A DNA stretch of 64,000 nucleotides, taken from positions 434,001 through 498,000 of the forward strand of contig CAWCCQ010000003.1 of NCBI GenBank assembly GCA_963794215.1, given 5' to 3'. A program made the position numbers and the translations under genes. The notes beneath the pieces are model-generated. The model searched no databases and had not been told where the DNA came from. It saw only the letters and a program-made list of their open reading frames with translations. Position 1 is the first letter of the stretch, and every line of letters begins with the position of its first letter. The DNA is from DATKRB01 sp963794215. Its GTDB lineage: Bacteria > Actinomycetota > Acidimicrobiia > Acidimicrobiales > RAAP-2. Positions 26,096 through 34,676 of this stretch are shown here, in pieces.

Positions 26096-27098
26096 CCCGC
26101 TCCCCGAACCGCCCGACGACTCGGTCGTCGGCACGCCGGCCCGCCGACCCGGATCGGTCCGCCGCACCGCGCACATCAATATGACCTGGCCGGGGGGCTT
26201 CGGTACGCCCCTCGAGCTGCGCGGGCGAGCACGAGACCTGCTCACCACCGAGGCAGGGACCCCGGTCGTGCTGGCGGAGGCCGAGATGCAGGTCGGTATC
26301 GGTGCCGAAAGGACGATCGCCCGGATCGCCGCGACCCCCGAACGCCCCGGGACCGACGCATTGATCGGGGCGAAGGGCGGCGGGGGCATGCGGGCTGCGA
26401 TCGATGCCGCGCTGCCCGGAGAGCGCGAGGCGGCGACCCCGTTGTACTTCTTGCTCGACGACGTCGCCGGGGCGACCCTCATCGCGGGGTTCGCGTGGTC
26501 CCGGGCCCGTCCGATGTGGCCACCGCCCGGTGCTCGAGGGGGGGGCGGACGCCTGCGCAGCGACGGCCGGATCATCTGCTCGGGGCTCCGGCCCGGGGGG
26601 TTCTACGAGGCCAGCCGTGACGAAGGCACGGGGATGCCCCACGCCATCCGCACGGCCGGCGACCTCGCCGCGCCTGACGATCCGTGGGCGTGGCACGAGG
26701 TCGAGCCGGCTCCCGAGGTGTGCATGCGCCGGCGGCGGCGTATCGACGCGTGGCGCGTGGGGTCGACCATCGAGGTGGACGCCCACTTCCGCGACAGCCT
26801 GTGGGACCCCGAGCACATCGAGCTGGCGGTGCACGAGTACACGGTGACGGCCACCATGGACGCCGACACCCACGTGCTCGAGACCCTCGACGCGATCCCA
26901 CGTGTGCTGCCGTTTCCCGAATGCCCCTGGGCCGCACCCCACGCCTCGTCGCTGGCCGGCGATCGGGTCGACGGGTTCCGCACGAGCGTGCAGGACTCGC
27001 TGACCGAGCTCCGGTGCTGCACCCACCTCAACGACATGCTGCGGGGCCTCGCGGAGGTTCCCGCGCTCCTCTCCGCCCTCGACCTCACCCACGGCTGA
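26088..27098 (+). CDS. DUF2889 domain-containing protein
   Basis: This 336-residue protein has an N-terminal VRRTAHINMTWPGGFG start, central strands with IEVDAHFRDSLW and VHEYTVTATMD, and the conserved C-terminal CTHLNDMLRGL signature of DUF2889. The family occurs near thiolase and acyl-CoA genes in actinobacteria and proteobacteria, with no settled activity. The ATG may be translated by coupling from the 24-codon frame. A GGGGGAC stretch lies upstream. It converges with the OB-fold gene. Confidence 0.78.
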   Translation: MPDPLPEPPDDSVVGTPARRPGSVRRTAHINMTWPGGFGTPLELRGRARDLLTTEAGTPVVLAEAEMQVGIGAERTIARIAATPERPGTDALIGAKGGGGMRAAIDAALPGEREAATPLYFLLDDVAGATLIAGFAWSRARPMWPPPGARGGGGRLRSDGRIICSGLRPGGFYEASRDEGTGMPHAIRTAGDLAAPDDPWAWHEVEPAPEVCMRRRRRIDAWRVGSTIEVDAHFRDSLWDPEHIELAVHEYTVTATMDADTHVLETLDAIPRVLPFPECPWAAPHASSLAGDRVDGFRTSVQDSLTELRCCTHLNDMLRGLAEVPALLSALDLTHG

Positions 27099-27140
27099 GG
27101 CCGCCGCCCGCCGCCGGCCGCTCCTCGGGCTCGAAGGACC

Positions 27141-27578
27141 TCAGTCGGCGGGCTCGAAGAAGGGGACGGCCAGCTCGTCGTCGAAGGGCTCGAAGGTGAC
27201 CCGGACCGGCAGGTCGACCACCAAGGTCTCTTTGTCCACGCCGATGACCCGGGTCATGAGGCGCACCGGCTCACCGGTGGTCCCCTCCAGCTCGATGACG
27301 CTGATGTTGTAGATGGGCGAGTCCATGGCCGCGCGTTGGTCGGCCCAGGTGTAGGTGAACACCGTGCCGGTGCCGGGCAGCTCGTCCCAGCTCCACTGCG
27401 TGGACTGGCAGGCATAACAGGCCCAGGCCGGGGGCCAGCGGTGGCGCCCGCAGTTCCCACAGCGCTGCACGACGAGCTGGTTGCGCCCGGCGGCCTCCCA
27501 GTAGCCCACCGCGGCGGGTGTCCACCCCGGGGCGGGGAGCTGGTTGCGATCCGGGGCGTCGGGGTCGGTGGCGGTCAT
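27141..27578 (-). CDS. Zn-ribbon/OB-fold acyl-CoA-binding protein (DUF35)
   Basis: This 145-residue protein has the DUF35 layout: an N-terminal helix WTPAAVGYWEAAGRNQLVVQ, a rubredoxin-like zinc ribbon with CGNC and CYAC, then an OB fold (GTVFTYTWADQRAAM to VRVTFEPFDD). Such proteins bind acyl-CoA and pair with thiolase-like proteins, as in the ChsH and Ltp2 aldolase systems of steroid side-chain degradation. The upstream thiolase-like gene ends five bases before this start, so both should form one complex. Confidence 0.9.
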   Translation of the reverse strand: MTATDPDAPDRNQLPAPGWTPAAVGYWEAAGRNQLVVQRCGNCGRHRWPPAWACYACQSTQWSWDELPGTGTVFTYTWADQRAAMDSPIYNISVIELEGTTGEPVRLMTRVIGVDKETLVVDLPVRVTFEPFDDELAVPFFEPAD

Positions 27579-27583
27579 GGGGC

Positions 27584-28756
27584 TCAGCCTTTCGTGAGGA
27601 GCATGGCGCTCGAGGGCGAGGGGCTCGACCCGGCGACGACGAGGGCCACCTCGGCGTTCGTGATCTGGTTGGGCGAGGTGCCCCGCAGCTGGCGCATGGC
27701 CTCATAGACGTGGCTCATGCCGTGGTTGTAGACCTCGGCCAGGTTGCCCCCATGGGTGTTGACCGGCAGGGAACCTTCACGGGCGATGTTGCCCTCGGCC
27801 ACGAAGGGTCCCGACTCGCCTTTCTTCACGAAGCCGAAGTCCTCGAGGCCCATGAGCACCATCGGGGTGAAGTGGTCATAGATGCCCGCCACGTCCACGT
27901 CGCTCGGCCCGAGCCCGGCGTTCGCGTAGAGGTCCTGGGCCACGGTGCGCTGGCCGGCCGAGGCGAAGTCCTCGGCGGACATGTTGTTGCCCCCGAACAT
28001 GCCCATGCCCCAGCGATAGGGGGCGCCCATGGCCGCGCCGGCCAGGTGCACGGGGGGCTGGGCCAGGTCCTTGGCCCGCTCGGCCGAGGTCAGGATCACA
28101 CAGTTGCCCGAGTCGGACTCCATGCAGAAGTCAAAGAGCCGCAAGGGGTCGGCGATCATGCGCGAGTTGTGGTGGTCCTCCATGGTGATCTCGCTGCGAA
28201 AGCGTGCGTCGGGGTTGGTGGCCGCGTTGCGCCGGGCGTTGATGGCCACCGCCCCGAAGTGGTCGATCGTGGTGCCGTAGTCGTGCATGTGGCGCCGGGC
28301 GGCCAAGGCGAAGCTCTGACCGGGCGAGCCGAGCAGGGGGAAGCGGGGGGGACGGGCCGGGGTCATGCCCCCAAAGCGCCGGCCGAAGGGGCCGCCTTGG
28401 ACCACGCCGCGGATGATCGCCACGTAGTTGGCCTGCCCGGTGGCCACGGCCATGGCCGCGTACAAAAAGGTGCCCGCCATGGCCCCCCCGCCGCCGCCCC
28501 AGCCCATGCCGGTGAAGCGCAGCTGGGGGGCGCCGAAGGTCGAAGCCAAGATGCCCGCTTCGACGCTGTCGCCCGAGTACGAGCAGTAGCCGTCGATGTC
28601 GGCGGGGCTGATGCCGGCGTCCTCGGCCGCCTTGATCACCGCTTCGACCACGAGCGGAACCGGGCCGTTGGCCCCGAGCTCGCCGCGGGTGCCATAGCGC
28701 GTGTGGCCGAACCCGACGAAGGCTGCCTTGTCGCGCAGCCAGGTTCCCTCAGCCAT
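27584..28756 (-). CDS. Thiolase-like (lipid-transfer/Ltp2-type) protein without nucleophilic cysteine
   Basis: This protein of about 390 residues has the thiolase fold, with ADIDGYCSYSGDSVEAGILA at the N-terminus and NTHGGNLAEVYNHGMSHVYE near the C-terminus. In true thiolases the nucleophile lies in a C-A-S-G motif; here the matching stretch is LRFTGMGWGGGGGAMAG, with no cysteine. That pattern is typical of Ltp2-type proteins that, with a DUF35 partner, perform retro-aldol cleavage of a branched hydroxyacyl-CoA. The ATG 28756 has a G-rich ribosome site; the frame extends further upstream without support. It forms an operon with the OB-fold gene. Confidence 0.85.
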   Translation of the reverse strand: MAEGTWLRDKAAFVGFGHTRYGTRGELGANGPVPLVVEAVIKAAEDAGISPADIDGYCSYSGDSVEAGILASTFGAPQLRFTGMGWGGGGGAMAGTFLYAAMAVATGQANYVAIIRGVVQGGPFGRRFGGMTPARPPRFPLLGSPGQSFALAARRHMHDYGTTIDHFGAVAINARRNAATNPDARFRSEITMEDHHNSRMIADPLRLFDFCMESDSGNCVILTSAERAKDLAQPPVHLAGAAMGAPYRWGMGMFGGNNMSAEDFASAGQRTVAQDLYANAGLGPSDVDVAGIYDHFTPMVLMGLEDFGFVKKGESGPFVAEGNIAREGSLPVNTHGGNLAEVYNHGMSHVYEAMRQLRGTSPNQITNAEVALVVAGSSPSPSSAMLLTKG

Positions 28757-28830
28757 GGACTCCACCCCCTCTGGTTGGTTGCTGGCGAACTCGGACGTCG
28801 CCGCGACGTTCTGCGGTTCGTCAAGTGACG

Positions 28831-28844
28831 TTCGCGATTGCGAA
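28831..28844. promoter_or_regulatory. Small inverted repeat in divergent promoter region
   Basis: TTCGC-GATT-GCGAA is a perfect 5+5 palindrome between the divergent thiolase-like and SDR genes. It is a candidate operator for a TetR- or GntR-type regulator; the regulator is not known. Confidence 0.35.
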
Positions 28845-29045
28845 AGGGATGTTTCCATACTCGGCCGCGCTCGCACAAGTGGGCGTCGGTCGGCCCAGAC
28901 CGGGCCCGCATCGTCGTAGGCCACGGCTGGCGCGGGCACCTGACGGGAACTGCTGATCCCTGTTACCGTCGCACGGGGCGTGCGTCAGGCGTAGCCGTAG
29001 CGGCTTGTGCCGACAGTGCCGCACCCAATCGATGGAGGACACACC

Positions 29046-29784
29046 ATGGGGTTGTTCGACGGCCGGGTGGTGATCGTTACCGGTGCGGCCCGGGGACTGG
29101 GTCGTGACTATGCCCGCTACTTCGCCCAAGACGGGGCCCACGTGGTGTTGGCAGACCTGAAGGGGACCGACGAGCGCGTCGGCCGAGGCGACCGCCGTCG
29201 GACCCCGCTGCATTGGAGCGCAGGCCGACGTCACCGACAAGGCCAGCGTTGCCGCCCTGATCGAGACGACACGCAACGAGTTCGGACGCCTCGACATCCT
29301 GATCAACAACGCGGGGTTGTGGCGCGGGCTCAACGAGGCCGGGCTGCTCGGGTGCCCTGATGATGTCTGGGACAGGGCATGGGCCGTCAACGTCACAGGG
29401 ACCTTGCGCTGCTACCAGGCTGCGGTGCCCTTGATGGCCGAGCGCGAGTGGGGCCGTGTAGTGAACATCTCCTCGATGGCGTCGCGATCGGGTGGCAACC
29501 CCTACGGACTCACGAAGCACACAGTCGAGCACATGACCATGGGAATGGCCGCCGAGGTCGGCGATCGTGGGATCACCGTCAACTGCATCGCCCCGGGCAT
29601 CTCGGCGTTCGAGGCGGCCACCGATGCCTTGCCCAATGCCGATGCCGTCGTCGCCGGCAACGCCGTCAAGCGCATGGGCAAGAGCCGGGACCTCTACGCA
29701 GCCATCGCCTACCTGTGCAGTCCCGACGCGTCGTGGGTCACCGGCCAGACGTTGCGGGTCGACGGCGGCGCGGAAAAACGGTAG
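29046..29784 (+). CDS. Short-chain dehydrogenase/reductase, apparent frameshift
   Basis: The SDR motifs are TGAARGLG, LINNAG and YGLTK. The frame breaks between about 29170 and 29180, after ADLKGTDE; the other frame resumes as SAEATAVGPRCIGAQADVTD. The joined product is about 246 residues and ends GQTLRVDGGAEKR. ATG 29046 has GGAGG upstream. The region between breaks contains no homopolymer longer than four, unlike several other frameshifts here. It is likely part of the catabolic cluster. Confidence 0.82.
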
Positions 29785-29811
29785 GGAGCGCGGCGCGGGG
29801 GCCCACCAACC

Positions 29812-30567
29812 TCACTGGCCGATCTGCAGGCCGCCGTCGACCCGCACGATGGCACCGCTCGTGAAGCTGCCTGCTGGACTGGCAAGGAACAGCGCCGCCG
29901 GGACGATTTCCTCGGGACGGCCCGGACGGCCCAGCGCGTTGTTGGATGTCTCGCGAGCCTCGGGCGTCCATGCCTTGGAGATATCAGTAAGGAACGGGCC
30001 GGGGGAGAGGGTGTTGACCCGCACCTTGGGCCCGTACTCGGCCGCCAGCGAGCGTGTCATCGCGTTGAGCGCCGCCTTCGCACTGCCATAGGGGATCACG
30101 CCCGGAAGCGGCATCAGACTGCCCGACGACGTGACGTTGATGATCACCCCGCCGTCGCCGTCGTACATGCGCTTGGCCACCTGGCTGGCCAATCGGAACG
30201 GTCCCTTGAAGTTCAGCCCCACCACGCTGTCGAACAACTCCTCGGACACCTCGTGGCTCGGCATGGCCGGGCTCATGCCGGCGTTGTTGACGAGGATGTC
30301 CAGCCGTCCGAACTCCGCGTACGCCGCCTCGACGAGCCCGTCGATCGAGTCCCACTTGGCGGCGTGGACCGCGTAGGGCATGGCCCGACGGCCGAGCGCC
30401 TGAACCTCCTCGGCGACCGCCTTGCAGTTGTCGAACTTGCGGCTGGCGATGACGACGTCGGCACCACGCTCCGCGAAGGCTCGCACCATTTGGTAGCCCA
30501 GGCCCCGGCTCCCGCCGGTGACCAGCGCGATCTTGCCGGTGAGGTCGAAGTACGGGTCAGGTGTCAT
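29812..30567 (-). CDS. Short-chain dehydrogenase/reductase
   Basis: This intact 251-residue classical SDR has TGGSRGLG (cofactor), VNNAGMSP, a catalytic Ser in VTSSGS and YGSAK, ending VRVDGGLQIGQ. An Arg follows the second strand (IASRK), which suggests NADP(H). It resembles the SDR at 32036 throughout, and the two flank the acyl-CoA dehydrogenase. It is divergent from that gene, with a palindrome between them. It probably oxidises a hydroxyacyl-CoA or alcohol of the pathway. Confidence 0.92.
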   Translation of the reverse strand: MTPDPYFDLTGKIALVTGGSRGLGYQMVRAFAERGADVVIASRKFDNCKAVAEEVQALGRRAMPYAVHAAKWDSIDGLVEAAYAEFGRLDILVNNAGMSPAMPSHEVSEELFDSVVGLNFKGPFRLASQVAKRMYDGDGGVIINVTSSGSLMPLPGVIPYGSAKAALNAMTRSLAAEYGPKVRVNTLSPGPFLTDISKAWTPEARETSNNALGRPGRPEEIVPAALFLASPAGSFTSGAIVRVDGGLQIGQ

Positions 30568-30642
30568 GGCGGTGGCTCATTTCTCGAAAGGTCCCTGCTT
30601 GCGTCGTGCCCGCCGACAGCCTAGCTTGACCCCGGAACGTCG

Positions 30643-30658
30643 TTCTGATTAACAAGAA
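30643..30658. promoter_or_regulatory. AT-rich palindrome upstream of acyl-CoA dehydrogenase
   Basis: TTCTGATTAACAAGAA is an imperfect palindrome (6 of 8 pairs) in otherwise GC-rich DNA between the divergent SDR and acyl-CoA dehydrogenase. It resembles TetR-type operators of lipid catabolism; the TetR gene at 33678 is a candidate ligand. Confidence 0.45.
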
Positions 30659-30680
30659 TGCGATGTAGAAGGAGCAGGCC

Positions 30681-31979
30681 ATGAGCTGGGGTTTCGACAC
30701 CGAACCTGAATTTCAAGAGAAGCTGGACTGGATCGAGACCTTCGTCCGTGAAGAGGTCGAGCCGCTCGACCTGGTGTTGGGCAACCCCTACGACAAGAGC
30801 GATCGGCGGGCCATCGAGGCCATCCGGCCGCTGCAGCAACAGGTACGGGACCAGGGCCTGTGGGCGGCGCACCTAACTCCCGAGCTGGGCGGTCAGGGCT
30901 TCGGGCAGCTGCACCTGGCGCTCATGAACGAGATCCTCGGCCAGTCCAGGTGGGCGCCGACCATCTTCGGCTGCCAGGCGCCCGACACGGGCAACGCCGA
31001 GATCCTGGCCCACTTCGGTACGCCCGAACAAAAGGAGCGCTACCTCCAACCCCTCTTGAACGGCGAGATCTCCTCGTGCTACTCGATGACCGAGCCACAC
31101 GCCGGAGCCGACCCCACGCTCTTCACCACCCGCGCCGAGCTCGACGGTGACGAGTGGGTGATCAACGGCGACAAGTGGTTCTCCTCGAACGCTCGGTTCG
31201 CCAGCTTCTTGATCGTGATGGCCGTGACCAACCCCGAGATCAGTGCGTACCAGGGCATGTCAATGTTCATCGTGCCGGCCGACACCCCGGGGGTGACCAT
31301 CTTGCGCAACGTCGGGGTTGGGCTCGAGCCTGACGTCGAGGGCACGCATGCCTACATCCGCTACGAGAACGTCCGAGTGCCCAAGGATCACATCCTCGGA
31401 CAAGAGGGCGGCGCGTTCGCCATTGCCCAGACCCGGTTGGGTGGGGGGCGCATCCACCACGGCATGCGCACCGTGGGCCAGTGCCGACGGGCCTTCGACA
31501 TGATGTGTGAGCGGGCGCTCTCGCGCCAGACCCGCAACGGACCGCTGGCCTCCTTGGAGATCGTCCAGGAACAGATCGCCGACAGCTGGATCGAGCTCGA
31601 GCAGTTCCGCCTGTTGGTGTTGCGCACCGCCTGGTTGATCGACAAGCACCAGGACTACCTGCGGGTGCGTAAGGACATCGCCGCGGTGAAAGCTGCCATG
31701 CCCAAGGTGCTCACGAACATCGCGCAACGAGCGCTGCACCTGCACGGCGCACTCGGCGTCTCCAACGAGATGCCGTTCGTCGGCATGCTGATCGGTGCCG
31801 AGAGCCTCGCGCTCGCCGACGGTCCGACCGAGGTCCACAAGGTGACCGTGGCGCGCCAGGTGCTGCGGGAGTACAAGCCGATCGACGGGCTCTGGCCCAG
31901 CCGCCACCTGCCGACGCTGCGGGCCGCGGCCCGCGAGCGCTTCGCCGACCTGATCGATCTGCAGGCCGCTGAGCTCTAG
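30681..31979 (+). CDS. Acyl-CoA dehydrogenase family protein
   Basis: This 432-residue protein has the FAD acyl-CoA dehydrogenase fold: the signature YSMTEPHAGADPTLFTTRAE, the strand DEWVINGDKWFSSNA, LGGGRIHHGMRTVGQCRRAF and the C-terminal domain ALHLHGALGVSNEMPFVGML. It probably desaturates the pathway acyl-CoA. The ATG has AGAAGGAG in place. The TAG stop lies inside a 25-bp tandem duplication. The N-terminal helical region is longer than in short-chain enzymes, like ACAD10/11-type proteins. Confidence 0.9.
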   Translation: MSWGFDTEPEFQEKLDWIETFVREEVEPLDLVLGNPYDKSDRRAIEAIRPLQQQVRDQGLWAAHLTPELGGQGFGQLHLALMNEILGQSRWAPTIFGCQAPDTGNAEILAHFGTPEQKERYLQPLLNGEISSCYSMTEPHAGADPTLFTTRAELDGDEWVINGDKWFSSNARFASFLIVMAVTNPEISAYQGMSMFIVPADTPGVTILRNVGVGLEPDVEGTHAYIRYENVRVPKDHILGQEGGAFAIAQTRLGGGRIHHGMRTVGQCRRAFDMMCERALSRQTRNGPLASLEIVQEQIADSWIELEQFRLLVLRTAWLIDKHQDYLRVRKDIAAVKAAMPKVLTNIAQRALHLHGALGVSNEMPFVGMLIGAESLALADGPTEVHKVTVARQVLREYKPIDGLWPSRHLPTLRAAARERFADLIDLQAAEL

Positions 31980-32010
31980 AAGAACGCAGGCCGCTGAGCT
32001 CGAGAAGAAC
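31961..32010. repeat. 25-bp tandem duplication spanning the dehydrogenase stop
   Basis: Two adjacent 25-bp copies (31961-31985 and 31986-32010) differ by one base: copy 1 has TAG, the dehydrogenase stop, where copy 2 has GAG. Confidence 0.85.
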
Positions 32011-32035
32011 AAGGGACGCGAACAGGGGAGAAACC

Positions 32036-32803
32036 ATGCAACCCTCAGAGCTCTTCGACCTCGGCGGCAAGGTCGCCGTAGTGACCGGTGGCAGCCGGGG
32101 GATCGGCCGGGCGATCGTCGAGTCCTTCGCGGCAGCCGGCGCCGAGGTCGTCATCGCGAGCCGAAAGCTGGAGAGCTGCGAGGAGCTCGCCCGCGAGGTG
32201 ACCGCGACCAGCGGTCGCCGCGCGCTGCCCGTCGCCTTCCACGCTGGTCGCTGGGACGACGCCCAGCTCTTGGCCGACACTGTGCACGCCGCCTTCGGAC
32301 GCTGCGACGTCTTGGTCAACAACGCCGGCATGTCGCCGCTCTACCCCGATCTCGTCTCGGTGAGCGAGGAGCTCTACGACAAGACCCACGCCGTCAACGC
32401 CCGGGGGGCTTTCCGCCTGAGCGTCTTGATCGGGACGCAGATGAACGAGGGCGACGGGGGATCCATCATCAACGTGTCGGCGTCTGGCGCGTTGCACCCC
32501 GACGCCAGTTACCTTCCCTACGGCATGGCCAAGGCTGCCCTCAATGCGCTCACACTTGGGCTCGCCGGCGCATGGCCCCACAAGGTACGGGCCAACACCG
32601 TCCTGCCCGGACCTTTCGACACCGACATCGCCCGGGCCTGGCCGGCCGGACGGATCGAGTCGATCGCGGCGCGCAACCCGCTCGGACGCATCGGGGTGCC
32701 GAGCGACGCCGTCGGCGTCTGTCTGTTTCTCGCCAGTGACGCGTCGAGCTACGTCAACGGCGCGCGAATCCTCCTCGACGGCGGCAGCGCACGAACACTG
32801 TGA
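32036..32803 (+). CDS. Short-chain dehydrogenase/reductase
   Basis: This 255-residue SDR has TGGSRGIGRA, LVNNAGMSP, VSASGA and YGMAK, ending ILLDGGSARTL. It is clearly related to the 29812 gene (shared VVIASRK, SEELYD and GPF segments), so the pair arose by duplication and divergence. GGGGAGAAACC precedes the ATG. It is co-directional with the acyl-CoA dehydrogenase, 56 bases apart. A strong hairpin follows the stop. Confidence 0.92.
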   Translation: MQPSELFDLGGKVAVVTGGSRGIGRAIVESFAAAGAEVVIASRKLESCEELAREVTATSGRRALPVAFHAGRWDDAQLLADTVHAAFGRCDVLVNNAGMSPLYPDLVSVSEELYDKTHAVNARGAFRLSVLIGTQMNEGDGGSIINVSASGALHPDASYLPYGMAKAALNALTLGLAGAWPHKVRANTVLPGPFDTDIARAWPAGRIESIAARNPLGRIGVPSDAVGVCLFLASDASSYVNGARILLDGGSARTL

Positions 32804-32820
32804 GCCCTCAGCGAGGGCGC

Positions 32821-32861
32821 GTGCGGGCCCGACCCGCGCCGAAGTCGGGCCGGGCCCGCAC
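32821..32861. terminator. Strong bidirectional terminator hairpin
   Basis: GTGCGGGCCCGAC pairs with GTCGGG(CC)GGGCCCGCAC in the 60-base gap between the convergent SDR and phosphotransferase genes. The stem is about 16 bp with a small internal bulge. Confidence 0.7.
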
Positions 32862-32863
32862 CC

Positions 32864-33831
32864 TCAACCCAGAAGCTCGCGAGCGGACTGCAGCAGCCAG
32901 CTGGTGCTGTTGTCGACCGGTACCACTTCGGCTCCGCGGCGGCGCGCGTTGCGGGTGATGAACGCGCCGGTCGCCGTCTGCTTGTAGCGCACCAGGGCGC
33001 GGAACCAGTCGAGACCCTCGACCGGTGCGCCCCGCGCCGTCTGATAGACGTCGACCAACTCGGCGACGGTCGGGGTGCCCGGGGGGTGCTCGCGCCGGGC
33101 GTCCTCGATGAAGACGAGAAACCAGGCCAGGTCGGTTCGAGCATCGCCGCGCGACCAGATTTCCCAGTCGATGATCGACGTGACGCGGTCATCCTCGGCG
33201 AGCACGTTGCCCGTGCGCAGGTCACCGTGCAGCAACGTCGAGGCCTCGGCGGTGGGAACCCTGGCGAGCAATCGCTCGTAGACGTCGTCGGTCCCGCTCT
33301 TGAGGTCCTCGTCGCACACGTCGAGCGAGTCCTTCCAGCGCTGCACCTCTTGGACGAGACTGGTCTCGGGCTCGTCCCCAAGGCCGATGGCGACCGGATC
33401 CACCCGGTGGAGCTGACCCATCAGGTCCGCGCAGGCCAACAGTCGGCCCCGGATCACCTCGGGGGGCCGAAGTCGCCGGGCGCCAAGAACGCCAGCTCGA
33501 CGCATTCGCCGGGCACGAACTCCATGACGAAGAACGGAGGCACGTCCGGCGGATCACCCGCATCGGTGGCCAGCACCGTGGGCACTGGCACGGGCGAGCC
33601 CTCCAGCGCTTTGTGGACCCGGGCCTGGCGGAGCATGTCCCGGTTGCGCACTGGATCGAGGCCCGGAGGCGAGACCTTCACGACGATCTTGTCGCCGCCG
33701 TCCATGGTCGTCCAGAACGTGAGGCTAGACGCCCCACCGGTGAGGGCGGTGACGGGTGCCACCTTGCGGCCTCCCAGCGAGCGTTGCAGCCGCTCGTTGA
33801 GATCGCGTTCGTCCAGTGGCTTAACGGGCAT
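32864..33831 (-). CDS. Aminoglycoside phosphotransferase-like (APH) family protein, apparent frameshift
   Basis: This kinase-fold protein starts MPVKPLDERDLNERL, with the ATP-binding strand KIVVKVSPPG and the hinge FFVMEFVPGECVEL. The frame breaks at a run of six C (six G on the plus strand, 33461-33466); one more C lets GDFGPP read into EVIRGRLLACADLMGQLHRV. The catalytic loop LLHGDLRTGNVL and metal-binding IIDWEIW follow. Joined length is about 322 residues. Such proteins in catabolic clusters phosphorylate alcohols or are uncharacterised. GGAGAGA precedes the ATG. The TetR gene upstream overlaps its start. Confidence 0.82.
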
Positions 33832-34553
33832 GAGCTCTCTCCGTTCCGTGTCAGTGGGTACCGGGCGGTGCCGGCCGGTCGTGCGAGGGGGTGTCGCAGG
33901 GCGCGCCCAGCCGCGCCCACCGCGCGCCGGCAGAAGGAGACCAGGTGGGTCACGTCGTCGTCGCTGGGCGGCGACTCCCACAAGAAGTGGTCGAGCCGGC
34001 CGAACACCGCCGCGGAGATCGAGGCCGCGTCCCGACGGGGATCGCCGCTCCCGAGCGCGCCGAGGGGGGCGATGAGCAGCTCGTCCAGCGCCGCCGGACG
34101 AGTCCGGCTGGCCATGCCGCCGGGCAACTGGCGCAGGTTCCACATCACAGCGCGCGTCGCCCGGGCCACGTCGGGGTTGGCCGCCTGTGACAGCACGCCT
34201 TTGACCCAGGCGCACAGCTGTCCCTCGGCATCGGGCTCCTTGGCCATCTGGTGCTCGAGGTAGCCGACCAGGCGCAGCGCCCCCGCCTCGACCACCGACG
34301 CCACGAGATCGTCCTTGCTCGTGAAGTGACGGTAGAAGGCCTGGTTCGACAGGCCGGCGCGCCGCACGATGTCGGCGACCCGCGGACCGCTCTCGTCCCC
34401 CAACTCCTCCATGATCTCGAGGCCCGCGTCGAGCAGCCGGTGGACGTCGTCGAGATAGGCCGACTCCCGAGCGACGAGCGCACGGCGCACGGCGCGGTGG
34501 GCGCCCGGCGTGGACTGACGCCCCGAGGGTCCCTGCTCCGTAGGTTCGCTCAT
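33678..34553 (-). CDS. TetR family transcriptional regulator
   Basis: The helix-turn-helix is near residues 45-70 (RVADIVRRAGLSNQAFYRHF), followed by TSKDDLVASVVE and a helical ligand-binding domain (AVMWNLRQLPGG, then SAAVFGRLDHFLWE). The start ATG 34553 is chosen over the frame's first start at 34610. The open frame runs 154 bases into the phosphotransferase gene, in the style of its shadow frame. The true end is probably near 33850, with one more indel. It likely represses this catabolic cluster; candidate operators are at 30643 and 28831. Confidence 0.82.
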   Translation of the reverse strand: MSEPTEQGPSGRQSTPGAHRAVRRALVARESAYLDDVHRLLDAGLEIMEELGDESGPRVADIVRRAGLSNQAFYRHFTSKDDLVASVVEAGALRLVGYLEHQMAKEPDAEGQLCAWVKGVLSQAANPDVARATRAVMWNLRQLPGGMASRTRPAALDELLIAPLGALGSGDPRRDAASISAAVFGRLDHFLWESPPSDDDVTHLVSFCRRAVGAAGRALRHPLARPAGTARYPLTRNGESSCPLSHWTNAISTSGCNARWEAARWHPSPPSPVGRLASRSGRPWTAATRSS

Positions 34554-34676
34554 GACCACGCTCGCTCGTCTCCCCCGCGCAGGAACTTCATTCTCAACGC
34601 CCAGAACCATACTCCCGACCCGACCGTCCCCGTCCGATCACGAACACCTGTTCGCATCGAACGATAGTGTGGTCTC

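Noticed and set aside
24297..27092. A 931-codon antisense open frame
   Set aside because: It lies opposite the CoA-transferase and DUF2889 genes and is a shadow of high-GC codon use; no motif.
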